From: Curtobacterium sp. VKM Ac-1393
GTDB lineage: Bacteria > Actinomycetota > Actinomycetes > Actinomycetales > Microbacteriaceae
Assembly: GCF_015350995.1 (NCBI RefSeq)
Contig: NZ_JADKRW010000005.1
Location: 124,001-188,000 of the forward strand
Direction of reading: 5' to 3'
DNA length: 64,000 nt
Numbering within the stretch: the stretch's first letter is position 1; the number at the start of each line of letters is the position of its first letter. Of the stretch, positions 1-12,128 are shown in pieces. The notes beneath the pieces were generated by a model. The model saw only the letters and a list, made by a program, of their open reading frames with translations, searched no databases and was not told the origin of the DNA. The position numbers and the translations under genes are program-made.

Positions 1-2945
<2,945 letters not shown>

Positions 2946-2946
<1 letters not shown>

Positions 2947-4145
2947 CAGTTCGCTTCCTTGGTGATGTCTGCTGCGGGGGTGGTCGCGTCGGCGGTGGCC
3001 GCGTCGAGCGGCTCCCCGTCACGACGCGCGCGCACCAGGTCCGCGAACCGGTCGAAGAGGTACATGCTGTCGTGCGGACCAGCGGCGGCCTCGGGGTGGT
3101 ACTGCACGCTGAACGCGGGCACGTCGAGCGCGCGGAGCCCCTCGACCACGTTGTCGTTCAGCGAGTAGTGCGAGACCTCGACGCGACCGAAGCCGGCCGG
3201 CGACTCGAGCACCTGGCCCAGGGGCGCGTCGACCGCGAAGCCGTGGTTCTGGCTCGTGATCTCGACCTTGCCGGTCGTGGTGTCGAGCACCGGCTGGTTG
3301 ATGCCGCGGTGGCCGAACGGCAGCTTGTAGGTGCCGAAGCCGAGCGCGCGGCCGAGCAGCTGGTTGCCGAAGCAGATGCCGAAGAACGGACGGCCGGTCC
3401 GCAGGCTCCCCTGCAGGAGTTCCACCTGGGCGTCCGACGCGGCGGGGTCGCCGGGTCCGTTCGAGTAGAACAGGGCGTCCGGATCGAGCGCCGACAGCTC
3501 GGCGGCGGAGATGTCCTGCGGCACGACGTGCACCTCGAAGCCCCGCTGGGCCAGGTACCGCGTGGTCGAGGCCTTCACACCGAGGTCGAGGACGGCCAGG
3601 GTGCCGATCTGCTCGCCCTCGGCGGGGACCACGTAGGTCTCCGGCGTCGAGACGATCGCCGAGAAGCTCGCACCGGCCATGGTCGCCTGCTGCCGGACGG
3701 CGTCGAGCTGCTCCGACTCGGACAGCGCGGCGTCGGCTCCGCTGAACACGCCGCCCTTCATGGCGCCGGCGTCGCGGATCCGCCGCGTGAGCGCACGGGT
3801 GTCGATGCCGGAGATGCCGACGATGCCGTCGCGCACCAGGTGGTCGTCGAGCGATGCGTTGGCGCGGTGGTTGGAGACCACGCGGCTGGGGTCGCGCACC
3901 ACGTACCCCGCGACCCAGATGCGACGGGACTCGGGGTCTTCGTCGTTCACGCCGGTGTTGCCGATGTGCGGCGCGGTCTGCACCACGATCTGGCCGGCGT
4001 AGGAGGGGTCGGTCAGCGTCTCCTGGTACCCGGTCATGCCGGTCGCGAAGACCACCTCGCCGAGCGTGCGCCCACGGGCGCCGTAGGCCCAGCCGTCGTA
4101 CCGGGTGCCGTCTTCGAGGACCAGGACGGCCCGTTCGCGTGTCAT
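2946..4145 (-). CDS. carA: Carbamoyl-phosphate synthase small (glutaminase) subunit
   Basis: This 399-residue glutaminase subunit hydrolyses glutamine and passes ammonia to CarB. The N-terminal CarA domain ([28 protein letters not shown]) is followed by a class I amidotransferase domain with the nucleophile elbow [12 protein letters not shown], the conserved [10 protein letters not shown], and [10 protein letters not shown] carrying the catalytic His/Glu. The ATG at 4145 is preceded by a strong purine-rich site (GAAGGGAAG) and overlaps the stop of the upstream membrane gene as ATGA. The stop overlaps the carB start. Length and motifs are normal, so the enzyme should be active. Confidence 0.97.
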
Positions 4146-4705
4146 GCTTTCTTCCCTTCGCCCGCGGTTCGCGGGGCATCGGCCGCAGTCGCCTGCGGCC
4201 CGGTCTCGGTCAGTCCCTGCAGGGCGTGCAGCGCGGCTGCGTCGCCCTCCGGGAACCGGAAGTAGGTGTCGAGGTCCGTCGCACCTGCGGCGCCGGTCGC
4301 CGTCCATCGCAGACGGACCAGTCCCCCGGGTTCGACCACCCGGTCGATCGCCCACGTCGAGCGGTCGGCACCGCGGACCGCGGCGCGCGCGATCCAGCGG
4401 TCGTCCGCTCCGGCGAGTCGCAGGACCACGCCGGTCTCGTGGACGGTCACGCCGCCGCGGCCCCGGAACCCGAGCCCGCCGGCGGTGATGCGTTCGAGCG
4501 GCTGGTCGGCACGGGTCGTCGCGACGGAGAAGCCGTCCCAGGACCCGGCCGCCGGTCCGACCGTGGTCGGGACGGGGACGGGAGGCACGGATTCCGCCTG
4601 CTTCCTGGTCCGCGTCCGCCAGGTGCGCGCCATGGCGACGAACAGCGCGGCGACCGCGAGCAGGATGACCCCGCCGAGCAGCCAGCGCGCGGCGTCGCCG
4701 CTCAT
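4142..4705 (-). CDS. Small membrane protein of the pyr operon (Rv1382-like, PH-like domain)
   Basis: This 187-residue protein has one N-terminal membrane segment (about residues 8-25, [18 protein letters not shown]), a basic stretch (RTWRTRTRK) and a beta-rich soluble domain of about 140 residues. It sits between pyrC and carA, the place occupied by Rv1382 in the Mycobacterium tuberculosis pyr operon; such proteins are often labelled PH-like domain or exported proteins. It overlaps both neighbours by ATGA, so it is co-translated with the pyrimidine enzymes. No catalytic motif is visible. Its role is unknown; the fixed position suggests a link to pyrimidine synthesis or its membrane location, which is inference. 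Confidence 0.85.
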   Translation of the reverse strand: MSGDAARWLLGGVILLAVAALFVAMARTWRTRTRKQAESVPPVPVPTTVGPAAGSWDGFSVATTRADQPLERITAGGLGFRGRGGVTVHETGVVLRLAGADDRWIARAAVRGADRSTWAIDRVVEPGGLVRLRWTATGAAGATDLDTYFRFPEGDAAALHALQGLTETGPQATAADAPRTAGEGKKA

Positions 4706-6060
4706 GCGCGCGCCCCCGCCCGGAGGGCTCCGGCGTGGGCGGCGATCGTGTCGGCGTCGACGAGCTGGCCGTCGAGCACGGTGGCGTACCCCTGGTGGAA
4801 CGTGGCGACGACCCGGCCGGGCAGGGTCATGCCGAGGTACGGCGAGTTCTGCGACTGCCCGGCGAGGTCGGTGACCGCGAACTCGCGGCTCGCCGACGGG
4901 TCGTACAGCGTGATCTCGGCGGGGGCGCCTTCGGCGATCCGCTGGCCCTGTCCCTCGACCTGGCCGATGCGTGCCGGAGCCTCGGACAGGACACGGGCGA
5001 CGTCGGCCCAGTCGAGCTGGCCCGAGGCCACGACGGCGGACTGCACGACGCTGAGCGCCGACTCGAGCCCGACCATGCCGTTCGCCGCCGCCGGCCACTC
5101 GCAGCACTTCGCCTCGGCGGTGTGCGGTGCGTGGTCGGTGGCGACGATGTCGATGGTGCCGTCGGCGAGTGCGGCGCGCAGGGCGTCGACGTCCTCGCGT
5201 GCGCGGAGCGGCGGGTTCACCTTGTAGCGGGCGTCGTACCCGGGAGCACCGTGGTGTCCGGCGATGAGGTCCTCGGTGAGGACGAGGTGGTGCGGCGTGA
5301 CCTCGGCGGTGACGTCGATGCCGCGGGACTTCGCCCAGCGGATCACCTCGACGCTGCCGGCGGTCGACACGTGGCAGACGTGCAGTCGTGCGCCGACGTG
5401 GTCGGCGAGCAGGACGTCACGGGCGATGATCGCCTCTTCCGCCACGGCCGGCCACCCCGCCAGGCCGAGTTCCGACGACAGCCGGCCCTCGTTCATCTGG
5501 GCGCCGATGGTCAGCCGGGGTTCCTGCGCGTGCTGCGCGAGCACGCCGCCGAAGCCCTTGATGTACTCGAGCGCGCGGCGCATGAGCAGCGGGTCCGCGA
5601 CGCACGAACCGTCGTCCGAGAAGACCCGGACCTTCGCCCTGCTCGTCGCCATGGCGCCGATCTCGGACAGGTGCGTGCCCTGCAGCCCCTGCGACACGGC
5701 GCCGATCGGCCGGACGGTCACGTAGCCGGCGTCGTCCCCGAGCGCCTGGACCTGCTCGACCACGCCGGCGGTGTCGGCGACGGGGCTCGAGTTCGCCATC
5801 GCGTTCACCGCGGTGAAGCCACCGGCCGCGGCGGCACGCGAGCCGGTGAGGACCGTCTCGGATTCCTCGTGACCGGGCTCGCGCAGGTGGGTGTGGAGGT
5901 CGACGAGACCGGGCAGGGCGATCAGCCCGTCGGCGTCCACGACCGTGGCGCCGCTCGCGTCCACACCGGCGCCGATCGCGGTGATGCGGCCGTCCTGCAG
6001 ACGGATGTCGGCACGCGAGCCGTCGACCAGCTGCGCGCCGCGGATCAGGTGAGCGGTCAT
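4702..6060 (-). CDS. pyrC: Dihydroorotase
   Basis: This 452-residue class I dihydroorotase closes carbamoyl aspartate to dihydroorotate, the third step of UMP synthesis. The metal motif [15 protein letters not shown], the lysine-region, the [12 protein letters not shown] strand and [15 protein letters not shown] are all visible, as expected for an amidohydrolase-fold enzyme with a binuclear zinc site. The ATG at 6060 was chosen because [15 protein letters not shown] begins the family N-terminus and the codon overlaps the pyrB stop as ATGA. The stop overlaps the next gene, the PH-like membrane protein, in the same way. Nothing unusual is seen. Confidence 0.97.
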   Translation of the reverse strand: MTAHLIRGAQLVDGSRADIRLQDGRITAIGAGVDASGATVVDADGLIALPGLVDLHTHLREPGHEESETVLTGSRAAAAGGFTAVNAMANSSPVADTAGVVEQVQALGDDAGYVTVRPIGAVSQGLQGTHLSEIGAMATSRAKVRVFSDDGSCVADPLLMRRALEYIKGFGGVLAQHAQEPRLTIGAQMNEGRLSSELGLAGWPAVAEEAIIARDVLLADHVGARLHVCHVSTAGSVEVIRWAKSRGIDVTAEVTPHHLVLTEDLIAGHHGAPGYDARYKVNPPLRAREDVDALRAALADGTIDIVATDHAPHTAEAKCCEWPAAANGMVGLESALSVVQSAVVASGQLDWADVARVLSEAPARIGQVEGQGQRIAEGAPAEITLYDPSASREFAVTDLAGQSQNSPYLGMTLPGRVVATFHQGYATVLDGQLVDADTIAAHAGALRAGARA

Positions 6061-7016
6061 GCGGCGGACTCCTTCGGTTCGGTGCCGGTCAGGGCCAGGT
6101 AGAGGACGGCCATGCGGACCGAGACGCCGTTCTCGACCTGCTCGACCACCGTCGAGCGGGGGTCGTCGGCCGCGATGCCCGCGATCTCGAGCCCACGGTT
6201 CATCGGACCGGGGTGCATGATCAGTGTGCGCTCGGACAGTCGCGCGAACCGCGCAGCCGTCAGGCCCCAGTGCCGCGTGTACTCGCGCGGGTTCGGGAAG
6301 AACGCGTCGTCCATCCGCTCCTGCTGGATGCGGAGGGTCATCACGACGTCCGGGTCCTCGGCGAGGGCCGCGTCGAGGTCGTGGTGCACGGCGGCCCCGA
6401 ACGGCGTGGTGGTCGCGGGCAGCAGCGTCGGTGGTGCGGCGAAGGTGACGCTCGCGCCGAGGGTCCGGAGCAGCCACGCGTTCGAGCGGGCGACGCGACT
6501 GTGCAGCACGTCGCCGACGATGAGGACACGGACGCCGTCGAGGCCCTGGCCGCGCGAGCCGGCACCGTGCAGACGGCGCCGCATCGTGAAGGCGTCGAGC
6601 AGGGCCTGCGTCGGGTGCTCGTGCGTGCCGTCGCCGGCGTTCACCACGGGCACGTCGATCCAGTCGGCGTCCGCGAGCACCCGCGGTGCGCCGGACGAGC
6701 CGTGGCGCATGACGATGCCGTCGATGCCCATCGCGCCGAGGGTCTGCACGGTGTCCTTGAGGGACTCGCCCTTCGAGACGCTCGAGCCCTTGGCCGCGAA
6801 GTTGATGACGTCGGCCGACAGGCGCTTCGCCGCGGCCTCGAACGAGATGCGCGTGCGCGTCGAGTCCTCGAAGAACAGGTTCACGACCGTCTTGCCGCGC
6901 AGGGCCGGGAGCCGCTTGACTTCGCGCGTGTTGACCTCGGCCATCTCCTCGGCCACGTCGAGGATGTGCACGGCCTGGTCGCGCGAGAGGTCGGCCGTGG
7001 AGAGCAGGTGCCGCAT
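6057..7016 (-). CDS. pyrB: Aspartate carbamoyltransferase catalytic subunit
   Basis: This 319-residue enzyme transfers the carbamoyl group to aspartate. The carbamoyl-phosphate site [13 protein letters not shown], the [12 protein letters not shown] loop, [13 protein letters not shown] and the C-terminal [11 protein letters not shown] are all intact. No pyrI regulatory subunit gene is nearby, as is usual in actinobacteria. The ATG at 7016 shares one base with the pyrR stop (TGATG). Being directly behind pyrR, it should share the PyrR-dependent control proposed for the operon. Confidence 0.97.
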   Translation of the reverse strand: MRHLLSTADLSRDQAVHILDVAEEMAEVNTREVKRLPALRGKTVVNLFFEDSTRTRISFEAAAKRLSADVINFAAKGSSVSKGESLKDTVQTLGAMGIDGIVMRHGSSGAPRVLADADWIDVPVVNAGDGTHEHPTQALLDAFTMRRRLHGAGSRGQGLDGVRVLIVGDVLHSRVARSNAWLLRTLGASVTFAAPPTLLPATTTPFGAAVHHDLDAALAEDPDVVMTLRIQQERMDDAFFPNPREYTRHWGLTAARFARLSERTLIMHPGPMNRGLEIAGIAADDPRSTVVEQVENGVSVRMAVLYLALTGTEPKESAA

Positions 7017-7582
7017 CACGCCACCCCCTGCTCGATGAACACGGTGTCGTCCCCGTCGGTCTCGGACAGGTGCAGGGTGACCCGCTCGTCCGAGGCGGTC
7101 GGCAGGTTCTTGCCGACGTGGTCCGCGCGGATCGGCAGCTCGCGGTGGCCGCGGTCGACGAGCACGGCTAGCCGGACGGCACGCGGCCGACCGATGCCCT
7201 GCAGCGCGTCGAGCGCCGCCCGGACGGTGCGGCCTGAGTACAGGACGTCGTCGACGAGGACGACCACCTTGCCGTCGATGCCACCGGCCGGGATCACCGT
7301 GCGGTGCGGGGCGCGACCGATGCCGTGCCCGAGGTCGTCCCGGTGCATGGTCACGTCGAGCGTGCCGACCCGTTCGGATCCGATGCCCGCACGTGCGGAC
7401 TGCCACTCGGGCTCGATGTCCGCCAGGACGCGGCCCAGCCGTTCGGCGAGTACGGCGCCCCGTGTCGGGATGCCCAGCAGGACGAGGTCCGAGCCGCCGT
7501 GGTTGGCCTCGAGGATCTCGTGTGCGATGCGCGTCAGAGCGCGCGTGATGTCGGGTTGCTGCAGGACCGTTCTGGTACCCAC
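7016..7582 (-). CDS. pyrR: Bifunctional pyr operon regulator / uracil phosphoribosyltransferase
   Basis: PyrR binds pyr mRNA in the presence of uridine nucleotides and also has uracil phosphoribosyltransferase activity. The PRPP loop [22 protein letters not shown] is intact, and the N-terminus has the family features ([29 protein letters not shown]). I chose the GTG at 7582 (188 residues) over the ATG at 7615, because the GTG has a strong GGGAAGGGGG site six to seven bases upstream. The ATG has none and would place the PyrR-loop motif inside the coding region. First gene of the pyr operon. Confidence 0.95.
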   Translation of the reverse strand: MGTRTVLQQPDITRALTRIAHEILEANHGGSDLVLLGIPTRGAVLAERLGRVLADIEPEWQSARAGIGSERVGTLDVTMHRDDLGHGIGRAPHRTVIPAGGIDGKVVVLVDDVLYSGRTVRAALDALQGIGRPRAVRLAVLVDRGHRELPIRADHVGKNLPTASDERVTLHLSETDGDDTVFIEQGVA

Positions 7583-7590
7583 GTCGACCC

Positions 7591-7609
7591 CCTTCCCCGC
7601 CTCACCGGA
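7591..7609 (-). promoter_or_regulatory. Candidate PyrR-binding RNA loop overlapping the pyrR ribosome binding site
   Basis: On the minus strand the RNA reads UCCGGUGAGGCGGGGAAGG. It fits the PyrR binding-loop consensus known from Bacillus and mycobacteria (UCC-N-G-N-GAGG, then AAGG). Its 3' end is part of the purine-rich ribosome binding site of the GTG-started pyrR. In Mycobacterium smegmatis PyrR represses translation through such a site, and the position here suggests the same mechanism. No antiterminator/terminator pair is seen. Confidence 0.7.
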
Positions 7610-7636
7610 CGGCATTAAAGGATGCTGACGTGCTCA

Positions 7637-7642
7637 AGCCTA
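7637..7642 (-). promoter_or_regulatory. Candidate -10 box of the pyr operon (TAGGCT)
   Basis: TAGGCT on the minus strand overlaps the nusB stop codon. Transcription starting some seven bases downstream would place the PyrR loop in a short 5' leader before pyrR. TAGGCT is also the -10 of proS and mutY in this window. No clear -35 is visible, and read-through from nusB is an alternative. Confidence 0.4.
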
Positions 7643-8092
7643 GCGGGACTCGTGGTCCTCTGCGACCGTCCGACCGGACGGAGCGCGACCACCCGCGACG
7701 GCTCCGAGGACACCGTTCACGAAGCCCGCGGAGTCCTCGGTCGACAGGGACTGGGCGAGCTCGACGGCCTCGGCGATCGCGACGGCGTCGGGCACCTCGG
7801 GGTTGAACCGGAGCTCCCAGACGGCCATCCGCAGGATGCAGCGGTCGAGGACCGGCATCCGGGCGATCGACCACCCCTGGGCGTGGTCGACGATGACGGC
7901 GTCGATCTCGTGACGGGCGTCGTCGACCCCCGTCACGATCTGCCGCGCGTAGTCCCAGCTCGAGGCGCGCTCGGGCTGGTCCAGGTGGCGGACGGTCTCG
8001 GTGGCGAGGACGTCCGTGATCGGCAGCTCACGCACCTCGGCCACGTAGAGCATGTCGAGGGCGCGCTTGCGGGCCTTCGAACGAGCACTCAT
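7640..8092 (-). CDS. nusB: Transcription antitermination / rRNA processing factor NusB
   Basis: This 150-residue all-helical protein forms the NusB-S10 complex on boxA RNA and supports rRNA transcription. The N-terminal ARSKARKRALDMLYVAEV, the central LDRCILRMAVWEL and the late EAVELAQSLSTEDSAGFVNGVLG are family signatures. It lies 11 bases after efp on the same strand, the common actinobacterial efp-nusB order ahead of the pyr operon. No strong ribosome binding site precedes the ATG, so it is probably translated from the efp message. Confidence 0.95.
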   Translation of the reverse strand: MSARSKARKRALDMLYVAEVRELPITDVLATETVRHLDQPERASSWDYARQIVTGVDDARHEIDAVIVDHAQGWSIARMPVLDRCILRMAVWELRFNPEVPDAVAIAEAVELAQSLSTEDSAGFVNGVLGAVAGGRAPSGRTVAEDHESR

Positions 8093-8103
8093 ACGTACGT
8101 CGC

Positions 8104-8667
8104 CTAGGAGTTGACGCGGCCGAGGAAGCTGCCGTCGCGCGTGTCGATCTTCACCGTGGTGCCGCTCTCGAGGTAGAGCGGGACCTGGATCCGGTGGCCG
8201 GTCGCGATGATGGTCGCGTCCTTCGTGCCGCCGGAGGAGCGGTCGCCCTGCAGGCCGGGCTCGGTCTCGACCTCGGTGACGATCGACGTCGGGAGCTCGA
8301 CGTACAGCGGGTTGCCCTCGTTCATCGCGATGGTGACCATCGCGGACTCGAGCAGGTAGTTCTTCGCGTCGCCGACGACGGTGGCCGCGACCGGGATCTG
8401 GTCGTAGGTGTCGGTGTCCATGAACACGTAGGAGTCGCCGTCCTCGTAGAGGAACTGGTAGTCGCGTCGGTCAACGACGGCGGTGTCGATCTTGGCGCCC
8501 GCGTTGAAGGTGCGGTCCACGACCTTGCCGGAGACGACGTTCTTCAGCTTGGTGCGGACGAACGCGCCACCCTTGCCGGGCTTGACGTGCTGGAACTCCA
8601 CGACCGACCACAGCTGGCCGTCGATGATGAGAACGGCGCCGTTCTTGATGTCAGTGGTACTGGCCAT
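8104..8667 (-). CDS. efp: Elongation factor P
   Basis: EF-P (187 residues) relieves ribosome stalling at polyproline. The KOW-like N-terminal domain carries the loop [18 protein letters not shown] with the tip lysine that is modified in many bacteria, followed by two OB-fold domains ending in [23 protein letters not shown]. The ATG at 8667 gives the family start [13 protein letters not shown]. In many relatives efp directly follows the aro genes; here an accessory block (8.8-13.4 kb) separates them. Confidence 0.97.
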   Translation of the reverse strand: MASTTDIKNGAVLIIDGQLWSVVEFQHVKPGKGGAFVRTKLKNVVSGKVVDRTFNAGAKIDTAVVDRRDYQFLYEDGDSYVFMDTDTYDQIPVAATVVGDAKNYLLESAMVTIAMNEGNPLYVELPTSIVTEVETEPGLQGDRSSGGTKDATIIATGHRIQVPLYLESGTTVKIDTRDGSFLGRVNS

Positions 8668-8770
8668 GAGTCGTCGGTGTCCCGTTCGGTCGTGTTCTGG
8701 AAGGTGTCCGGGCCGCGCGCGGCCCCGGACGAGTGTAGCGGACGCCCGCCCGCCGCCCGCGGCACCCCGC

Positions 8771-10462
8771 TCACCGGCGCCGTCGAGCGCGCCAGGAGTC
8801 GATCGCCGCCCAGCCGAGCAGCACCACGGCCGCTCCCCCGAGCAGCGCGCCGGCCACCACGGTCGAGATCGCGGCGTCGGGCCGGGCCGGCAGCGACAGG
8901 TAGACGATCGCCAGGATCCCGGCACCCGCACCGAGCAGCACGAGCAGGATGCGCCGGACCATGCCGGACACGAGCTCGCGGTCGCGGCGGTCGGCGAAGA
9001 GCCGGATGTTCACGGTGAACTTGCCGGTCTCGATCGCCTCGCCGATCCGGTCGACCCGCCGTGGCAACCGCCGGGCAGCCGACACGACGCCGATGAGCTC
9101 CTTCGCCGCCAGGTCGCGGAGCTTGCCGGGCCGCAGTTGGTCGGTGATCTGCTCACGGGCGAGCCCTCGCGACTCCTCGAGCAGGTCGAACGACGGCGCG
9201 AGCGTGCGGAGCGTGCCCTCGAAGATCGCCAGCGCCCGCGCGGCGGCGACGAAGTCCGGCGGCGCCTTCAGCCGGTACCGCCCGAACACCTCGACCGCGT
9301 CGTCGACCGTCTCGACGCCGATGCGCGCACCGGGGCCGAGCTCGTCCGCGACGAAGCGCGCGATGTCCCGACGGAAGTCGGGCTCGTCGTGCGCATCGCG
9401 CACCGGCGCCATCCGCAGGACCGCATCGGCGATCCGCGACGTGTCGTCCTGCAGGTAGGCGACCAGCAGGTCCTGGACCGTGTCCCTGAGGGTCGGGTCG
9501 AGCCTCCCGACCGATCCGAAGTCGATCAACGCGGGCCGTCCGTCGGGCAGCACCAGCACGTTCCCGGGGTGCAGATCTGCGTGGTACAGGCCGTCGAAGA
9601 CGACCTGGCGCAGGAACGCGCGCAGGATCGCGCGCATCGGGCCGTCCAGGTCGCGGTCCGCGCGCTCGGCGCGGATCGCGCTGAGCGTGTCGCCCTCCAG
9701 GAACTCCATGACGAGCACGCGCCGACCGGACAGGTCCGGGTAGGGATCCGGGAACCGCACTTCGTCCGGTCGGGCGCTGCGGGCCTGCGCCGCACGCAGC
9801 GCAGTGAGGTTCCGGAGCTCCGAGACGAAGTCGACCTGACGGACCAGGTCGTCGGCGTACTGCGCGGCCACGTCCTGCACGCCGACCTGGCGTGCCTCGG
9901 TGGACCAGCGCGCCATGAAGCGGACGACCCGGAGGGCGATGTCGACGTCACGGCGCACGGCGGCGTCGATGCCGGGCCGCTGCACCTTGACCGCCACCGC
10001 GGTGCCGTCGGGCAGCCGGGCACGGTGGACCTGGGCGATCGAGGCCGCGGCGACGGGCACCGGGTCGAAGGACGCGAAGACCTGGTCGAGGGGGGCGCCG
10101 AGCTCCCGTTCGAGCAGGGCCAGGACCTGGTCGGCGGGGGCGGCCGTGACGTTGCGCTGCAGGTGTGCGAGCCCCTCGGTCCACTCCTCGGGGAGCAGGT
10201 CGTCACGGGTGGACAGCAGCTGGCCCATCTTCACGAAGCCGCCGCCCGCTTCCTCCAGCGCACGGCGGAGGTGCTCCGCCTGGCTGCGGCGCAGGTCGGA
10301 GGTCGCCGGGTCGTGCGAGAAGTCGAGGCGGCGGAACGGCACGAGGTGGTGGCGCCGGGCGATCGACAGGAGTTCGGTGAAGCGGCGGCCGCGGGACCGG
10401 AGGGTGCCGGTGTCGGTCTCCTGCGCGCCGGAGAGGTCGCTGAGTCGGGGTGGGGTGGGCAC
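8771..10462 (-). CDS. ABC1/UbiB-family atypical kinase, membrane-anchored
   Basis: This 563-residue protein has the hallmarks of the UbiB/ADCK family: the KxGQ motif ([19 protein letters not shown]), AVKVQRPGI with the nucleotide-binding lysine, the ExD-like segment ([12 protein letters not shown]), [16 protein letters not shown] and [11 protein letters not shown]. Two hydrophobic helices at the C-terminus (about 505-553) should anchor it in the membrane. The family is linked to quinone or lipid metabolism, but the substrate here is unknown. The GTG start at 10462 ([10 protein letters not shown]) is the best in-frame choice but has only a weakly spaced GAGGA. It is divergent from the small gene pair at 10598. 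Confidence 0.88.
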   Translation of the reverse strand: MPTPPRLSDLSGAQETDTGTLRSRGRRFTELLSIARRHHLVPFRRLDFSHDPATSDLRRSQAEHLRRALEEAGGGFVKMGQLLSTRDDLLPEEWTEGLAHLQRNVTAAPADQVLALLERELGAPLDQVFASFDPVPVAAASIAQVHRARLPDGTAVAVKVQRPGIDAAVRRDVDIALRVVRFMARWSTEARQVGVQDVAAQYADDLVRQVDFVSELRNLTALRAAQARSARPDEVRFPDPYPDLSGRRVLVMEFLEGDTLSAIRAERADRDLDGPMRAILRAFLRQVVFDGLYHADLHPGNVLVLPDGRPALIDFGSVGRLDPTLRDTVQDLLVAYLQDDTSRIADAVLRMAPVRDAHDEPDFRRDIARFVADELGPGARIGVETVDDAVEVFGRYRLKAPPDFVAAARALAIFEGTLRTLAPSFDLLEESRGLAREQITDQLRPGKLRDLAAKELIGVVSAARRLPRRVDRIGEAIETGKFTVNIRLFADRRDRELVSGMVRRILLVLLGAGAGILAIVYLSLPARPDAAISTVVAGALLGGAAVVLLGWAAIDSWRARRRR

Positions 10463-10597
10463 GTCCTCAGTGTGCTCCCCGCTGCTGGGTCCGCCGCGTG
10501 CGCCCGTCGTCGTGCACAGGCCGGGAGGCGCGGTTCGGCATCCACAGATCGGCTCGCGTGACGCGCCGGGTCGCGCCCACTGCCGCACGCTGGTCGC

Positions 10598-10888
10598 ATG
10601 GAGACAGCACTGGTCGCGGCGTGCATCGCCGCCGGCGCGGCGATCGTGGCGGCGGTCGTCAGCTGGTTCGGGGCGTTCCAGAGCCGACGGACCGCTGACC
10701 GGGACCAGGCGTGGAAACGGCTGACCTGGGCGATGCGAGCCAAGAGCACGGCTGCGGAACACGACATTTCGAGAACTGTGCTCGAGCGCATGATGACCGT
10801 ACGGTGGGCGTCGAAAGCCGACAAGAACCTCGCGCTGCGAGCACTCCGTCGACATCCACTGCCACCCCCAGAGAGGAAGGAACCATGA
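10598..10888 (+). CDS. Small membrane-anchored protein of unknown function
   Basis: This 96-residue protein begins [20 protein letters not shown], one membrane helix (about residues 4-24). A short cytoplasmic helical part rich in Arg and Lys follows ([20 protein letters not shown]) and ends in basic and proline-rich residues. I recognise no family. It overlaps the next gene by ATGA, so the pair is translationally coupled. It lies in the accessory block and is divergent from the UbiB-like gene. Confidence 0.65.
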   Translation: METALVAACIAAGAAIVAAVVSWFGAFQSRRTADRDQAWKRLTWAMRAKSTAAEHDISRTVLERMMTVRWASKADKNLALRALRRHPLPPPERKEP

Positions 10889-11082
10889 TGCACCTGTTCG
10901 CACCGCTCCCGGACCGGCCGCCGTTCAAGGTCGACGGAACGGACGCCGACGACGCCGAACTCGCGGCCTGGTTGGAGGGCGCGACGGTCGCCGAGATGGC
11001 AGAGGCCGAACGGACGGGCGTCACCACCGTGTCCATGCAGGTCAAGTGGTGGTGGCGACGGACGCGGCGCGTGCTGCGCTGA
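10885..11082 (+). CDS. Very small HTH-like protein coupled to the membrane protein upstream
   Basis: This 65-residue protein starts [18 protein letters not shown], behind a very good ribosome binding site (AGAGAGGAAGGAACC). The C-terminal half, from AAWLEGATVAEMAEAERTGV to TTVSMQVKWWWRRTRR, reads like a helix-turn-helix (G-x-T-x2-E-x-A pattern, then a recognition-like helix) with a basic aromatic tail. The HTH assignment is by eye and could be wrong. The gene is coupled to the membrane-anchored partner, so a membrane-tethered regulator pair is one possible reading. It converges on the deaminase gene. Confidence 0.65.
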   Translation: MMHLFAPLPDRPPFKVDGTDADDAELAAWLEGATVAEMAEAERTGVTTVSMQVKWWWRRTRRVLR

Positions 11083-11089
11083 CGCCGGG

Positions 11090-11704
11090 TCAGGCACCGC
11101 TGCCGTTGTACCGAGCGGTGGCGCCCGACTCGACCAGGTCGCGGTAGCGCTCGAGCGCGGTCTCGGCACCGGTGCCGTGCTCCTGGTGCACGCCGATCCC
11201 CCGGGCGACGAGCTGCTCACGCCAGTCCCCCGGCACCGGTCCCTCGTCGAAGCCCGTGATGCGCTCGACCGTCGCACCGTCGGCGGCGAACTCCAGGGCG
11301 GACACCCCCGACCACAGCAGGGCACCGAGGCACATCACGCACGGCTGCGCGTTGACGACGAGCACCCGACGGTGCCCGACGTCACGGCCGAGGTTCCAGG
11401 CACCGGTCCGTGCCTGGGCGAGCCCGAGCGTGACGACCTCGGCGTGCATCGACGACAGGTTGGTGTGCAGCACGAGGTTCACCCCGAGGGCGACGACGGC
11501 GCCGGTGTCCTCATCGATGACGGCCGCGGCGAACGGTCCGCCGGTGCCCTCCTCGACGTTCCGCTCGGCCAGGGCGTTGACGAGCGCGAACCGGTCGGCT
11601 CGCGTGCCGAGGTGCTCGGGGGCGGCGGCCTGGGCGTCACGGAGCCAGTCGGGGACGCCGACACGGAGCTCGGTCGGGAACGGGGCGAGGGCTGCTGCAG
11701 ACAT
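11090..11704 (-). CDS. Zinc-dependent nucleoside/guanine deaminase-like protein (CDA fold)
   Basis: This 204-residue protein has the cytidine-deaminase-fold zinc site: the HAE motif in SSMHAEVVTLGLAQ and the PCxxC motif in QPCVMCLGALLWSG. The shape (GGPFAAAVID, then HAE, then PCVMC, and a late FDEGPVPGDW) is closest to guanine/nucleoside deaminases and TadA-like proteins. The substrate cannot be told from sequence. An N-terminal extension of about 40 residues is present. A TAGCGT box six bases before the ATG suggests a leaderless mRNA. It lies in the accessory block and diverges from the monooxygenase unit. Confidence 0.85.
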   Translation of the reverse strand: MSAAALAPFPTELRVGVPDWLRDAQAAAPEHLGTRADRFALVNALAERNVEEGTGGPFAAAVIDEDTGAVVALGVNLVLHTNLSSMHAEVVTLGLAQARTGAWNLGRDVGHRRVLVVNAQPCVMCLGALLWSGVSALEFAADGATVERITGFDEGPVPGDWREQLVARGIGVHQEHGTGAETALERYRDLVESGATARYNGSGA

Positions 11705-11710
11705 GCGGTG

Positions 11711-11716
11711 ACGCTA
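11711..11716 (-). promoter_or_regulatory. Leaderless promoter -10 (TAGCGT) of the deaminase gene
   Basis: TAGCGT on the minus strand, then six bases, then the ATG at 11704. This TANNNT-N6-start geometry recurs in the window and implies transcription starting at the start codon. Confidence 0.55.
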
Positions 11717-11724
11717 ACGGCGCA

Positions 11725-11767
11725 TCGTTTCGACGGTGTTTCCCGATCGAAACGACGCTGAAACACC
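11725..11767. promoter_or_regulatory. Two interleaved inverted repeats (candidate operator)
   Basis: TCGTTTCGA (11725-11733) is mirrored by TCGAAACGA (11747-11755), and GGTGTTTC (11735-11742) by GAAACACC (11760-11767). Both are perfect and they interlock in 43 bases. They lie just upstream of the deaminase -10 and upstream of the leader ORF and monooxygenase, so a regulator bound here could control both directions. Confidence 0.5.
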
Positions 11768-11856
11768 GCGCCCGTAGCGTCGTGCTTCACCGGCTCGAGC
11801 CGGCAGGACACCGCGAGCATCCACGACTCGCGAACGGGTTGCGACAGGGGGCGACG

Positions 11857-11925
11857 ATGACGGCACACCACACGACCGCGGCGTCCCGCTGCTGGCCCCG
11901 CGGCGCCATCGCGCACGGACACTGA
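11857..11925 (+). CDS. Candidate cysteine-containing leader peptide (uORF) before the monooxygenase
   Basis: A 22-codon ORF starts at ATG 11857 behind a good ribosome binding site (CAGGGGGCGACG) and ends in SRCWPRGAIAHGH. It is 203 bases upstream of the monooxygenase start. Short Cys-containing leader ORFs are common before actinobacterial sulfur-metabolism genes, where ribosome stalling may control the downstream gene, and a monooxygenase of the sulfur/chelate family fits that. The 11926-12128 spacer holds GACC and GTCC tandem units and a CAGAC/GTCTG pair, but no convincing terminator. Translation and control are inferred. Confidence 0.5.
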   Translation: MTAHHTTAASRCWPRGAIAHGH

Positions 11926-12128
11926 CGGCCGGCTGACCGACCGACCGACAGACCGTTCGTCCGTCTGACCGCCGCGCGCCGATCCGCCGGGCGGTCCACG
12001 TGCTCTTGAGCGAACCGTCCCGTCGACGTGCGCCGATCCGCGCACGCCGCGCCGTGCCTCCCGGCCGTCCGTCCGTCCGTCGGGCGCGCCCACCCACCTG
12101 CTCCGCCGTCCCCTCCGAGAGGACCCCC

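Noticed and set aside
11926..12128. Attenuator hairpin between the leader ORF and the monooxygenase
   Set aside because: GACC and GTCC tandem units are present, but the only clear arms (CAGAC/GTCTG) are too short to call a terminator.
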